The position numbers and the translations under genes were made by a program. Below are positions 1 through 5,244 of a stretch of DNA of 6,027 bases, one piece after another; the stretch's first letter is position 1, and every line of letters begins with the position of its first letter. A model generated the notes under the pieces. It did no database searches. It was not told the origin of the DNA and saw only the letters and a program-made list of their open reading frames with translations. The DNA comes from an uncultured Oscillospiraceae bacterium (GTDB lineage Bacteria; Bacillota; Clostridia; Oscillospirales; Acutalibacteraceae): assembly GCA_900549675.1 (NCBI GenBank), contig URPG01000135.1, forward strand, positions 1 through 6,027, read 5' to 3'.

Positions 1-68
1 TACAGTAAAATTAGCGGTTTTGTACAGTAGCCGAATTTTTGGGTGATTAGCGGTGTTCCATACGGTTG
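1..68. repeat. Direct repeats beside the integrase gene (possible Int arm sites or attachment DNA)
   Basis: ATTAGCGGT occurs at 10-18 and again at 46-54. Both copies continue into similar DNA: the first runs on through TTTTG and TACAGTA (23-29), the second through GTTCCA and TACGGTT (61-67). The two are therefore imperfect copies of a unit of about 20 bp, differing by a small indel and a few substitutions. TACAGTA is also at 1-7, which looks like the tail of a third copy beginning outside the window. Tyrosine integrases of mobile elements commonly bind short direct repeats near the element end through their N-terminal arm-binding domain. That role is inferred, since the crossover core cannot be recognised. 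Confidence 0.5.
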
Positions 69-82
69 GTGTTGAATGACCG

Positions 83-1594
83 TTATTTGTCCGAATTATT
101 TTTTTCGTACATAGCAATGGCAAACTCAAGCATCTGTTTTCCGGCTGAATCAGAAGCCACTTCCTCAAGCTTTTTTGCAAAATCTTCATCTTCCAGAGAG
201 ATTGTCACTTTGGATTCAGAATCCGATTCATCAGAGCGGATAAGGAATTTTCCAATCGCTTTTGCTGTATCAATTCTTACGCTGTCCTCCGGCGTTTCGT
301 AGTAGTCCTGTATCGTCCCCAACTGGCGGTGGGCGGTATCCTTTGCCAGACTTACATAGTCATGCCCGTTAATCGCCAGTTTCTTTGTGATAGAGAAATG
401 TCTTAGGCTATACAGGTCTACTCTCGGAAGTCCCAGAGGTTTGTAGAAAGAACTGAACATATCATCGGCGTATTGTGAACTGATATGCGTACCATCCTCG
501 TGAGCAAATATCAAATCATCATCAATGTAGCTGTCTCCTGCAAGCTGTTTATGCTGATTCTGAACAAGTTTGTAATCACGGAGCATGAAAATGACTTCCG
601 GTGCTACATAGATTCTGTCCGTCTTTGCTTCGATTTCCTTTTCCGTCTTGGTAACATGGAAAACCGCTCGTCTCTTTGCATCCGGTCGGGTGCTACGAAC
701 TTGGTCGAATACTTTGAGAATCCCCCGCCCGTTTGTTTCTTCAATAAATTCCTCAGAGCGGTAGACCAACTGCTTGTAGACACGAATATAGGACGGTTCG
801 TGCTTGTCCTCGTTATCGTATACATCTGACCATGTTAAGGCAAGACATTCTCCAATGCGGCTGCTCAGTGCCACCATAAGGCTGATTAGAAGCTTGAGCT
901 GTGGATCGGAACAGTTATCATACGCAAAATTAAACTGTTCTTCCGTCCACACCTCACGTCTGCCGGACTTCGGCTGCTTCACAGTAACGCCCAACATGGG
1001 ATTTTCTGTGATAAGCTCCAATTCGTCCGTGGCGTACTTAAATGCTCGGCTGATGATTTTCTTGCAATCATAAACGGTACGCTGCGATACCCTTGCTCCA
1101 TTTGCCCTATGATTCCCGTTGGCTTGCGGTAATTGAAGCATATCCTTGAAGCCCTGTCTCATATCGACACGGGTTATTTTCCATATAGGGAATGAACCAA
1201 ACACAGGAACAATGTAATTACGAATCTTACCGATATTCGCTCTGTAAGTGCCCTCGTCCCATCCATATCTGTCTCCGATGGTATGTAGATACTTGGTATG
1301 CTCGGCATAGGCATACAAGAGCTGTTCAACGGTCTCTATCTCCGTTTTATCAACTTTGGAAGCTACCGTTGTGCCCTTGGCTGCCTTATGTTCCTTTTCA
1401 CGGAGCAGAAGATAGGATACGAACTGGTTTTTTGCACGTTCGTTGTTCACGGTTTCGGTGGTCTGGTGTTCCTTACCCTCGGAATCAAGATACCCGTAGC
1501 GGATGCGCCAGTTGTCATTGGTAGCGTTAATCTTGGTTGGCTCGCTATGCCACAAATATTCAGCTATATCTTTCTTTTTAGATTTTCTACCCAT
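83..1594 (-). CDS. int: Tyrosine recombinase / integrase
   Basis: This 503-residue site-specific recombinase would integrate and excise the element by strand exchange through a covalent phosphotyrosine. Residues about 25-62 form a likely beta-rich arm-DNA-binding domain (NWRIRYGYLDSEGKEH region). Residues about 85-200 are a helical core-binding domain, and about 212-440 the catalytic domain. Visible catalytic residues are Arg246 (SSRIGECLALTW), a candidate beta-hairpin Lys in the 316-324 stretch, Arg398 in YSLRH, His422 in AHRQLG, and Tyr431 in QDYYE, nine residues after His422 as in XerD. The usual His of HxLRH is Tyr395 here. About 70 acidic residues follow the nucleophile, more than in many integrases. 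The start is supported by AGGAAAG upstream, and xis ends 23 bp before it. The family is sure; the attachment site is unknown. Confidence 0.95.
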   Translation of the reverse strand: MGRKSKKKDIAEYLWHSEPTKINATNDNWRIRYGYLDSEGKEHQTTETVNNERAKNQFVSYLLLREKEHKAAKGTTVASKVDKTEIETVEQLLYAYAEHTKYLHTIGDRYGWDEGTYRANIGKIRNYIVPVFGSFPIWKITRVDMRQGFKDMLQLPQANGNHRANGARVSQRTVYDCKKIISRAFKYATDELELITENPMLGVTVKQPKSGRREVWTEEQFNFAYDNCSDPQLKLLISLMVALSSRIGECLALTWSDVYDNEDKHEPSYIRVYKQLVYRSEEFIEETNGRGILKVFDQVRSTRPDAKRRAVFHVTKTEKEIEAKTDRIYVAPEVIFMLRDYKLVQNQHKQLAGDSYIDDDLIFAHEDGTHISSQYADDMFSSFYKPLGLPRVDLYSLRHFSITKKLAINGHDYVSLAKDTAHRQLGTIQDYYETPEDSVRIDTAKAIGKFLIRSDESDSESKVTISLEDEDFAKKLEEVASDSAGKQMLEFAIAMYEKNNSDK

Positions 1595-1606
1595 AAGTTT
1601 TCTTTC

Positions 1607-1621
1607 CTAACAAGTTGTTAG
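1607..1621. repeat. Short perfect palindrome at the xis-int junction
   Basis: CTAACAA and TTGTTAG form 7-bp arms around a single central G. The palindrome covers the xis stop codon (1618-1620) and sits just upstream of the integrase ribosome binding site. In the xis-int transcript it could form only a small hairpin, with the centre opened as a loop. As DNA it could be a protein-binding site. It may also be chance, because it is short and AT-rich. Confidence 0.35.
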
Positions 1622-1830
1622 AACTCATTCGGATGATTGTTATACCAATCTTCAAAACTGTTCTTGTCGATACGAAGATATTTTCCCACCATGAATACAC
1701 GAAAATCATTGTTTTTCTGATGCTTTTTGATAAAGTTGCGGACACTTTCCTCTCCGACACCATAGATGTTCATAATGTCCTGCACAGAGTAGTTGCGACA
1801 CTCCATGATAGACGGGGTTACTCCTGCCAT
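1618..1830 (-). CDS. xis: Excisionase-like winged-helix DNA-binding protein
   Basis: This small protein probably binds and bends attachment DNA to steer the neighbouring integrase towards excision. The sequence YSVQDIMNIYGVGEESVRNFIKK reads as a helix-turn-helix. A short wing follows (FRVFMVGKYLRI), then a final helix (DKNSFEDWYNN), the MerR-like helix-turn-helix order of small Firmicute excisionases. I choose the ATG at 1830 (70 residues, MAGVTPSIM). The in-frame ATG at 1839 (73 residues) directly abuts the AAAGGAG at 1846-1840 with no spacer, whereas 1830 lies nine bases from it. The integrase gene follows 23 bp downstream on the same strand, and a consensus promoter lies upstream. The fold is fairly clear. 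The excisionase role rests on size, fold and position, and a pure regulator is the alternative. Confidence 0.82.
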   Translation of the reverse strand: MAGVTPSIMECRNYSVQDIMNIYGVGEESVRNFIKKHQKNNDFRVFMVGKYLRIDKNSFEDWYNNHPNEF

Positions 1831-1839
1831 AGTATTCAT

Positions 1840-1846
1840 CTCCTTT
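1840..1846 (-). promoter_or_regulatory. Ribosome binding site that decides the xis start
   Basis: Read leftward, AAAGGAG runs straight into an ATG (1839-1837) with zero spacing, then meets a second in-frame ATG (1830-1828) nine bases on. Only the second spacing suits ribosome binding, which favours the shorter protein. Confidence 0.6.
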
Positions 1847-1877
1847 ATGATTGTTATTACTGGTTAGACACGTTCAA

Positions 1878-1891
1878 GTGGCATTCGCCAC
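1878..1891. promoter_or_regulatory. Inverted repeat at the predicted xis-int transcription start (possible operator)
   Basis: GTGGC and GCCAC are perfect 5-bp arms around ATTC. The site begins about seven bases downstream of the -10 box of the leftward promoter, so it covers roughly +1 to +14. A bound repressor, such as the divergent XRE protein or Xis, would block initiation there. A small hairpin at the mRNA 5' end is the alternative. Related GCCAC/GTGG sequence recurs at 1935-1939 and 1966-1969. Confidence 0.4.
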
Positions 1892-1897
1892 AATAAG

Positions 1898-1927
1898 ATT
1901 ATAGCACAGTTGTTTTTCCGTTGTCAA
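1898..1927 (-). promoter_or_regulatory. Consensus sigma-A-type promoter of xis-int
   Basis: Read leftward, TTGACA (1927-1922) and TATAAT (1903-1898) both match consensus exactly and are separated by 18 bp. Transcription would start near 1891, giving a leader of about 50-60 bases before xis. A perfect promoter ahead of excision genes implies that it is normally repressed, in keeping with the inverted repeats overlapping and flanking it. Confidence 0.8.
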
Positions 1928-1935
1928 GACTTTTG

Positions 1936-1969
1936 CCACGCCTGTGTGTCTAATAGCTTTTTGGCGTGG
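1936..1969. repeat. Inverted repeat upstream of the xis-int promoter
   Basis: CCACGCC (1936-1942) and GGCGTGG (1963-1969) are perfect 7-bp arms 20 bases apart. They lie about 10-40 bp upstream of the -35 box of the leftward promoter, within the divergent region shared with the XRE gene. They could be paired regulator half-sites. No terminator T-run follows on either strand, which argues against a terminator. Confidence 0.35.
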
Positions 1970-2008
1970 TGATTTTGAGGTGATTGTCTCGATTGCGATA
2001 GATTATTA

Positions 2009-2037
2009 TTGATTTCTTAGTCAAAGAATGTTATTAT
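2009..2037 (+). promoter_or_regulatory. Promoter of the XRE regulator gene
   Basis: TTGATT (2009-2014) matches the -35 consensus at four of six positions. TATTAT (2032-2037) matches the -10 consensus at five of six, and the spacer is 17 bp. Transcription would start around 2043-2045, giving a leader of about 43 bases. It diverges from the xis-int promoter, so both can be controlled from the same 248-bp region. Confidence 0.55.
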
Positions 2038-2048
2038 TTGAAGTGTTA

Positions 2049-2066
2049 TGGTGTATCGTTACACCA
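2049..2066 (+). promoter_or_regulatory. Perfect inverted repeat in the XRE gene leader (likely operator)
   Basis: TGGTGTA and TACACCA are perfect 7-bp arms around TCGT. The 18-bp site begins just after the predicted transcription start and ends ten bases before the GGAGGG ribosome binding site. Its size and symmetry suit a dimeric XRE-family repressor acting on its own gene. A leader hairpin, capped by a four-base loop, is the other reading. Confidence 0.5.
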
Positions 2067-2087
2067 ATACAGTTTGGAGGGAAATAA

Positions 2088-2789
2088 ATGAGTTTATGGG
2101 ATAAATTCTTGAACAATATAAAGATAGAAAAGCGAATCGAAACGGGACAAAAAATCAAGAGAATCCGTTTGCGTAATAAGACTGCTGTTTCAGAATTGGC
2201 AGAAGCCGCAGGAGTAAATGAAGCCGCAATAAGAAATTATGAGGTTGGATATCGCCAAATTTCCAGAGATAAATTAGAGCTGATTGCTCAAAGGCTCGGC
2301 GTTCCTGTGGAAACGCTTGTTGACCGCCAGATCGACAGCTACAATGATGCCATGCACATTCTGTTCGAACTGTCGGATAAATACGACCTTGTTCCCGTCG
2401 AACTTCCGCAAGAGCCTAAATATGCTCTCCAAACCAAAAATGAAGTGATTCTTCAAGCATTAGAAGCGTGGTATAACAAGAGACGCAAATGGGAGAACGG
2501 AGATATCACACAAGCCGAGCTGCAAGAGTGGACTGACACATTCCCCTTACAATGCGAGGAAAATGAACCTCCGGCGGAAAAAGGCGAGTCCCGTTATACA
2601 GACTTTGAACGTATTTTGGGACTGAAATCTGCATTTGAGCAGATGGACATGATTGTGAATGACAATGTAGAACTGATTGAGGATTGCATGGCTCATAAGG
2701 ATTATAAAACAGCTCGTGAGCATTTGAGAATGCTTAAAGCCACTGTTCATACGCTGTCACAGGTGGATATCAAACGATACGGAAAATAA
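2088..2789 (+). CDS. XRE-family helix-turn-helix transcriptional regulator with a long C-terminal region
   Basis: This 233-residue regulator probably controls its own gene and perhaps the divergent xis-int operon. Residues about 18-78 form a Cro/CI-type domain. Helix 2 is near AVSELAEAAGV (33-43), the recognition helix near NEAAIRNYEVG (44-54), and the typical LELIAQRLGVPVETL closes the domain (63-77). About 155 further residues follow, acidic and apparently helical, with a proline/glutamate-rich hinge near 150-168. They show no metallopeptidase HExxH motif or other enzyme signature that I recognise, so a sensing or oligomerisation role is only inferred. The start is well supported by GGAGGG (2076-2081) six bases upstream. 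A strong terminator follows immediately. The DNA-binding domain is sure; the targets are inferred. Confidence 0.9.
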   Translation: MSLWDKFLNNIKIEKRIETGQKIKRIRLRNKTAVSELAEAAGVNEAAIRNYEVGYRQISRDKLELIAQRLGVPVETLVDRQIDSYNDAMHILFELSDKYDLVPVELPQEPKYALQTKNEVILQALEAWYNKRRKWENGDITQAELQEWTDTFPLQCEENEPPAEKGESRYTDFERILGLKSAFEQMDMIVNDNVELIEDCMAHKDYKTAREHLRMLKATVHTLSQVDIKRYGK

Positions 2790-2844
2790 AGAAATCACAG
2801 GCTTTTCCTATTGCACTACGCAAAGGAACTGCCTGTGATTTTTT
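2789..2844. terminator. Long hairpin terminator, probably bidirectional, between convergent genes
   Basis: The outer arms AAATCACAGGC (2792-2802) and GCCTGTGATTT (2831-2841) pair perfectly over 11 bp. After a 2x2 internal loop the pairing resumes with TTCCT/AGGAA and TTGC/GCAA around an ACTAC loop, broken by one bulged A, which adds nine base pairs. A T-run (2839-2844) follows on the plus strand, and A residues precede the stem, giving a U-run to leftward transcripts too. It lies between the XRE stop and the ribbon-helix-helix stop at 2846-2848, so it can end both transcripts. Confidence 0.88.
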
Positions 2845-2845
2845 G

Positions 2846-3043
2846 TTACTTGGGTTCGATGGAGCAGCGGTCTAATGAAAATTCCAACAGTATACCAATC
2901 AGTTCATTTCGGCTACGCCCTGTCTGAGCCGATATTTCATCAATGCGCTGCACAACGTCCTCTCTGATACGAACAGAAAAGGTCTTATAACCGTCATCCC
3001 CCTTGGGACGTTTCGGATGGATTATCAATTTTTCCTCTTTCAT
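2846..3043 (-). CDS. Small ribbon-helix-helix (CopG/Arc-type) DNA-binding protein
   Basis: The 65-residue protein has a basic N-terminal tail. A beta strand (KTFSVRI, 20-26) then inserts into the DNA major groove as a dimer. Helix A follows (REDVVQRIDEISAQ, about 27-40), then the turn and helix B (GRSRNELIGILLEFSLD, about 42-58). This is the standard ribbon-helix-helix layout. Such proteins act as repressors or element-maintenance factors and often bind tandem or inverted short repeats near their own promoter, and such repeats lie directly upstream here. The ribosome binding site GAGGTG (3056-3051) is seven bases from the ATG and supports the start. No toxin gene is adjacent on the same strand, so an antitoxin role is not supported. 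Confidence 0.88.
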   Translation of the reverse strand: MKEEKLIIHPKRPKGDDGYKTFSVRIREDVVQRIDEISAQTGRSRNELIGILLEFSLDRCSIEPK

Positions 3044-3045
3044 GC

Positions 3046-3091
3046 TAAATCACCTCTATGTTAAATTTTATGTTTTCATAGATGTGATTTA
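3046..3091. promoter_or_regulatory. Large inverted repeat over the ribbon-helix-helix gene leader
   Basis: Positions 3046-3060 (TAAATCACCTCTATG) and 3077-3091 (CATAGATGTGATTTA) are inverted copies of each other, matching at 14 of 15 positions around a 16-base AT-rich spacer. The left arm contains the complement of the ribosome binding site of the leftward gene. A transcript starting upstream of about 3091 would fold this site into the stem. As DNA, the repeat is a natural operator for the ribbon-helix-helix dimer and also overlaps the promoter of the divergent gene. Confidence 0.6.
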
Positions 3092-3111
3092 TATGTTATA
3101 ATTTATGTTAT
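3058..3111. repeat. Five evenly spaced ATGT-containing heptads
   Basis: ATGTTAA (3058), ATGTTTT (3070), ATGTGAT (3082), ATGTTAT (3093) and ATGTTAT (3105) start 12, 12, 11 and 12 bases apart, all in the same orientation. They fill the space between the two divergent genes. Several ribbon-helix-helix repressors, such as the omega protein of streptococcal plasmids, bind arrays of 7-bp repeats, so these are candidate half-sites. The region is very AT-rich, so chance contributes. Confidence 0.45.
3073..3102 (+). promoter_or_regulatory. Extended -10 promoter of the unknown rightward gene
   Basis: TGTTATAAT (3094-3102) is an extended -10 element with a perfect TATAAT at 3097-3102. TTTTCA (3073-3078) is a weak -35 match (four of six) with an 18-bp spacer. 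Transcription would begin near 3109, so an ATG at 3110 would have no leader, while the ATG at 3134 would have about 25 bases including GGAGGG. The promoter lies inside the inverted and direct repeats of this region, which suggests repression by the divergent ribbon-helix-helix protein. Confidence 0.6.
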
Positions 3112-3133
3112 GAATTATATTGGAGGGATTGAA

Positions 3134-3610
3134 ATGAACTCGGACGAATTATATACACTGAAAAGTATGGTGCTTGATAACTACGAGCAGTACCATGACG
3201 GTCTTAGAATACTCTTAGAAAGCGATAAGGGGCTCTACAAGGCATTTGGACAGTCGCCCCGGACAAAGTACCTAAAAACAGAGAACTTCTATCTAACGTC
3301 AAAAGAACGCCTTACATACATGATGGGGTTCATTGATGCTTTTGCTTGGCTGACAAGACAGGGAAAGTTAGTGCCGGATACATTCCCAACAGATATCGCA
3401 GGATTCACAGACCCAGAGGAAACCCCGGAAGAACGGGCAGAATACTTTGAGCAGCGATACAAGGACTTATCGCCGGAGCAGCGTGCCGAACTGGAAGCGT
3501 TTGATAAAGAAAACGAAGAAATGTGGCTTGAACAAGTCGAAGAAAGCATTAAAGAGAATAAAGTAATCAATAATCTGATTCTGCGTATTATTACCGGGGA
3601 AGATTATTGA
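3134..3610 (+). CDS. Hypothetical acidic protein, unknown function
   Basis: I do not recognise this 158-residue protein. The start at 3134 is chosen because GGAGGG (3122-3127) lies six bases before it. An in-frame ATG at 3110 sits at the predicted transcription start and lacks a binding site. The N-terminal half (to about residue 85) is mixed and probably globular, with a hydrophobic aromatic patch around YMMGFIDAFAWL (62-73). The stretch of about residues 92-143 is glutamate-rich and probably helical (19 acidic against 7 basic residues by eye), followed by a short hydrophobic tail (VINNLILRIITG). There is no signal peptide or clear membrane helix. It is divergent from the ribbon-helix-helix gene and shares its operator region, so the two are probably co-regulated. 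A DNA-mimic or adaptor role is only speculation from charge. Confidence 0.8.
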   Translation: MNSDELYTLKSMVLDNYEQYHDGLRILLESDKGLYKAFGQSPRTKYLKTENFYLTSKERLTYMMGFIDAFAWLTRQGKLVPDTFPTDIAGFTDPEETPEERAEYFEQRYKDLSPEQRAELEAFDKENEEMWLEQVEESIKENKVINNLILRIITGEDY

Positions 3611-3615
3611 TATCC

Positions 3616-3649
3616 AAAGAGCGGTGTATTTTGCGATACACCGCTCTTT
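3616..3649. terminator. Perfect 14-bp hairpin after the unknown gene
   Basis: Positions 3616-3629 (AAAGAGCGGTGTAT) and 3636-3649 are perfect inverted copies around a six-base loop TTTGCG. The hairpin starts six bases after the stop codon of the rightward gene. The T-run is short (CTTTC), so it is weaker than the terminator at 2789-2844. The A residues at its left edge give leftward transcripts from the methyltransferase a matching short U-run, so it may work in both directions. Confidence 0.75.
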
Positions 3650-3733
3650 CAGGGCTAACTTGTTATTCACAAATGAGTTTATGTTTAGTGTGCGAAATTG
3701 CAAACAATTTTTTACAATGAATTGTCTTTGTGA

Positions 3734-5239
3734 TCAATTCTCTTTTGTCCAGACGGTAATCCCTTTTCTGAGCGCGACTCGTCCAAACTTTGCCATCTGT
3801 TGACTGCTATTTCCCTTTTGCTGTTTCAAAGTATAAATAGTTTTAACTTTGAAGCCAAACTGTTCAGCAAAGGAAGAACTTAAAAAGTCAACCGGAATAA
3901 CTTCTCCACCATATCGAACATTATCATTAACAAATGCCACCATGGCCCCCGGTTTACAAGCACGATAAAGCTCAGCATAGATAAAAGCAAGCTCAGTGAA
4001 ATATCCTTCCACCATTCGGATTACGCCATTATTATTTAAATCTCCGGCATCTTTTCGTTTTGCTAATGCGGTCATTACTTCCGCAAAAGCCTTATTCTCC
4101 TTAATTGTTGCATATATATAATCAAATCGCTCTTTTTTCCCAATTGTTGAATAATAATCTTTTAAACAGTCAATCTTCGATTTGCTCTCAACCGTGCAAG
4201 ATAGAAGCCCTTGACGTAAGCGCTTAATATCTTCTTCACCGAGGCCAAGATAAACAAGCTCCAAAGCATAGGTTCTTGTGTAATCATATCTATTACAGTA
4301 CGGTGGTGATGTAATTACACCTTTAAGCTTGTTGTCCTCTACTAATGGAAGCTCATACAAAACACTTTTTGAAACGAAATCGATATCAGCCTTTTCGGTA
4401 TCAACACCGTTCTTTTGAATCAGTTCAATGTCTGCAAGAACATGGGCTAATTCTTCAAGAATAGTCGTTTTTGAATCAAGAATTTCTGGTCGAACATATT
4501 TTTCCGGAAGTAGTTTTTGTCCCTTGGATGTTCTGACCTTGTTAGCCTCCTGTACTTTGAAAGACCTACAATCCCACCCAAGATATTGCCCCGATTTGGT
4601 TGTATAACTGCATCTTTCTAAAGAGTTAATAATACAAAGCGTAAGTAAGTTTTTCGCTTCCTCTGAATATTCAGACTTCTCATTCCAGTCATGGATGTAT
4701 GCTAAAAAGCGTTCATTTTCTTGAGGATAGGCAGTGCGAGTTATAGTGATATAGGGGGTACATTTGTGATAATCATCTGGGACTGTCAAATTTGAAACAT
4801 CATCTATCAAGTGATGAATTTCGTTAACATCATACCTCATTACCGCAGCCTTTGCTTTGATGGATACCTCAGAAATAGGCATAACATCGTATCCAATACT
4901 GTTTATACCTCGCATTTGACAAACCAGAGCGGTTGTTCCTGAACCCATGAATGGATCCTTAACCCAATCACCTGCAACGGCCTTCATCTCATCAAGCAGA
5001 ATATTGACAAGGTTAGCAGAGAAACCTTCTTTATATTTCAGCCAACTATGAAGAGTGTCTTTCTTGCTTAACTGATAGCTAACACTTTGACGATTAAACT
5101 TCTCTGTGACTTCTAGAAACTGTGCATACCTATTCTCTAATTTTTGTCTTTCTTCTTCACTAGAAAAATGGTCCGCAGAAAAATTATCGACAAGGTAATT
5201 ATCAATTGGGGCGCTGAATAGTTTTAATTGTTCCATCAT
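3734..5239 (-). CDS. Type II DNA methyltransferase, probably N4-cytosine, partner of the BsoBI/AvaI-like endonuclease
   Basis: It probably transfers a methyl group from S-adenosylmethionine to cytosine in CYCGRG, protecting host DNA from the adjacent endonuclease. In the 501 residues, DPFMGSGTT (95-103) is the AdoMet-binding motif I and SPPY (311-314) the catalytic motif IV. SPPY is the form typical of N4-cytosine enzymes. HSWLKYKEGFS (64-74) precedes motif I as a probable motif X. About 200 residues separate I and IV, room for the target-recognition region, and CKPGAMVAFVNDN (428-440) is a later core strand. The known AvaI and BsoBI methylases are also reported as N4-cytosine type. The start is ATGATG; the second ATG (5236) is better spaced from GAGG (5246-5243), which overlaps the endonuclease stop. 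Only five bases separate the genes, so translation is probably coupled. Exact specificity is inferred from the partner. Confidence 0.92.
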   Translation of the reverse strand: MMEQLKLFSAPIDNYLVDNFSADHFSSEEERQKLENRYAQFLEVTEKFNRQSVSYQLSKKDTLHSWLKYKEGFSANLVNILLDEMKAVAGDWVKDPFMGSGTTALVCQMRGINSIGYDVMPISEVSIKAKAAVMRYDVNEIHHLIDDVSNLTVPDDYHKCTPYITITRTAYPQENERFLAYIHDWNEKSEYSEEAKNLLTLCIINSLERCSYTTKSGQYLGWDCRSFKVQEANKVRTSKGQKLLPEKYVRPEILDSKTTILEELAHVLADIELIQKNGVDTEKADIDFVSKSVLYELPLVEDNKLKGVITSPPYCNRYDYTRTYALELVYLGLGEEDIKRLRQGLLSCTVESKSKIDCLKDYYSTIGKKERFDYIYATIKENKAFAEVMTALAKRKDAGDLNNNGVIRMVEGYFTELAFIYAELYRACKPGAMVAFVNDNVRYGGEVIPVDFLSSSFAEQFGFKVKTIYTLKQQKGNSSQQMAKFGRVALRKGITVWTKEN

Positions 5240-5244
5240 TTACC

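Noticed and set aside
604..825. Open leftward frame of 73 codons inside int, and rightward open frames at 66-302, 485-829, 804-1073, 1192-1524 and 1298-1621
   Set aside because: All overlap the well-supported integrase and have no family motifs, so they are chance open frames in the shadow of the gene.
1615..1896. Rightward 93-codon frame over xis and its promoter
   Set aside because: It is antisense to xis, covers a consensus promoter, and encodes nothing recognisable.
3110..3133. Upstream in-frame ATG giving an eight-residue longer unknown protein
   Set aside because: It coincides with the predicted transcription start, has no ribosome site, and the extra codons contain the GGAGGG that serves the ATG at 3134.
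2846..3610. Toxin-antitoxin pair made of the ribbon-helix-helix protein and the neighbouring gene
   Set aside because: The genes are divergent rather than co-transcribed, and the 158-residue acidic protein shows no known toxin fold signature.
3289..3703. Leftward open frames opposite the unknown gene (3289-3570, 3467-3703)
   Set aside because: They have low-complexity composition, run through the 3616-3649 hairpin in one case, and lie antisense to a gene with good promoter and ribosome site.
3704..3725. Possible terminator for the methyltransferase (ACAATT / AATTGT)
   Set aside because: The stem is only six AT-rich base pairs, too weak to call. The hairpin at 3616-3649 is a better leftward terminator.
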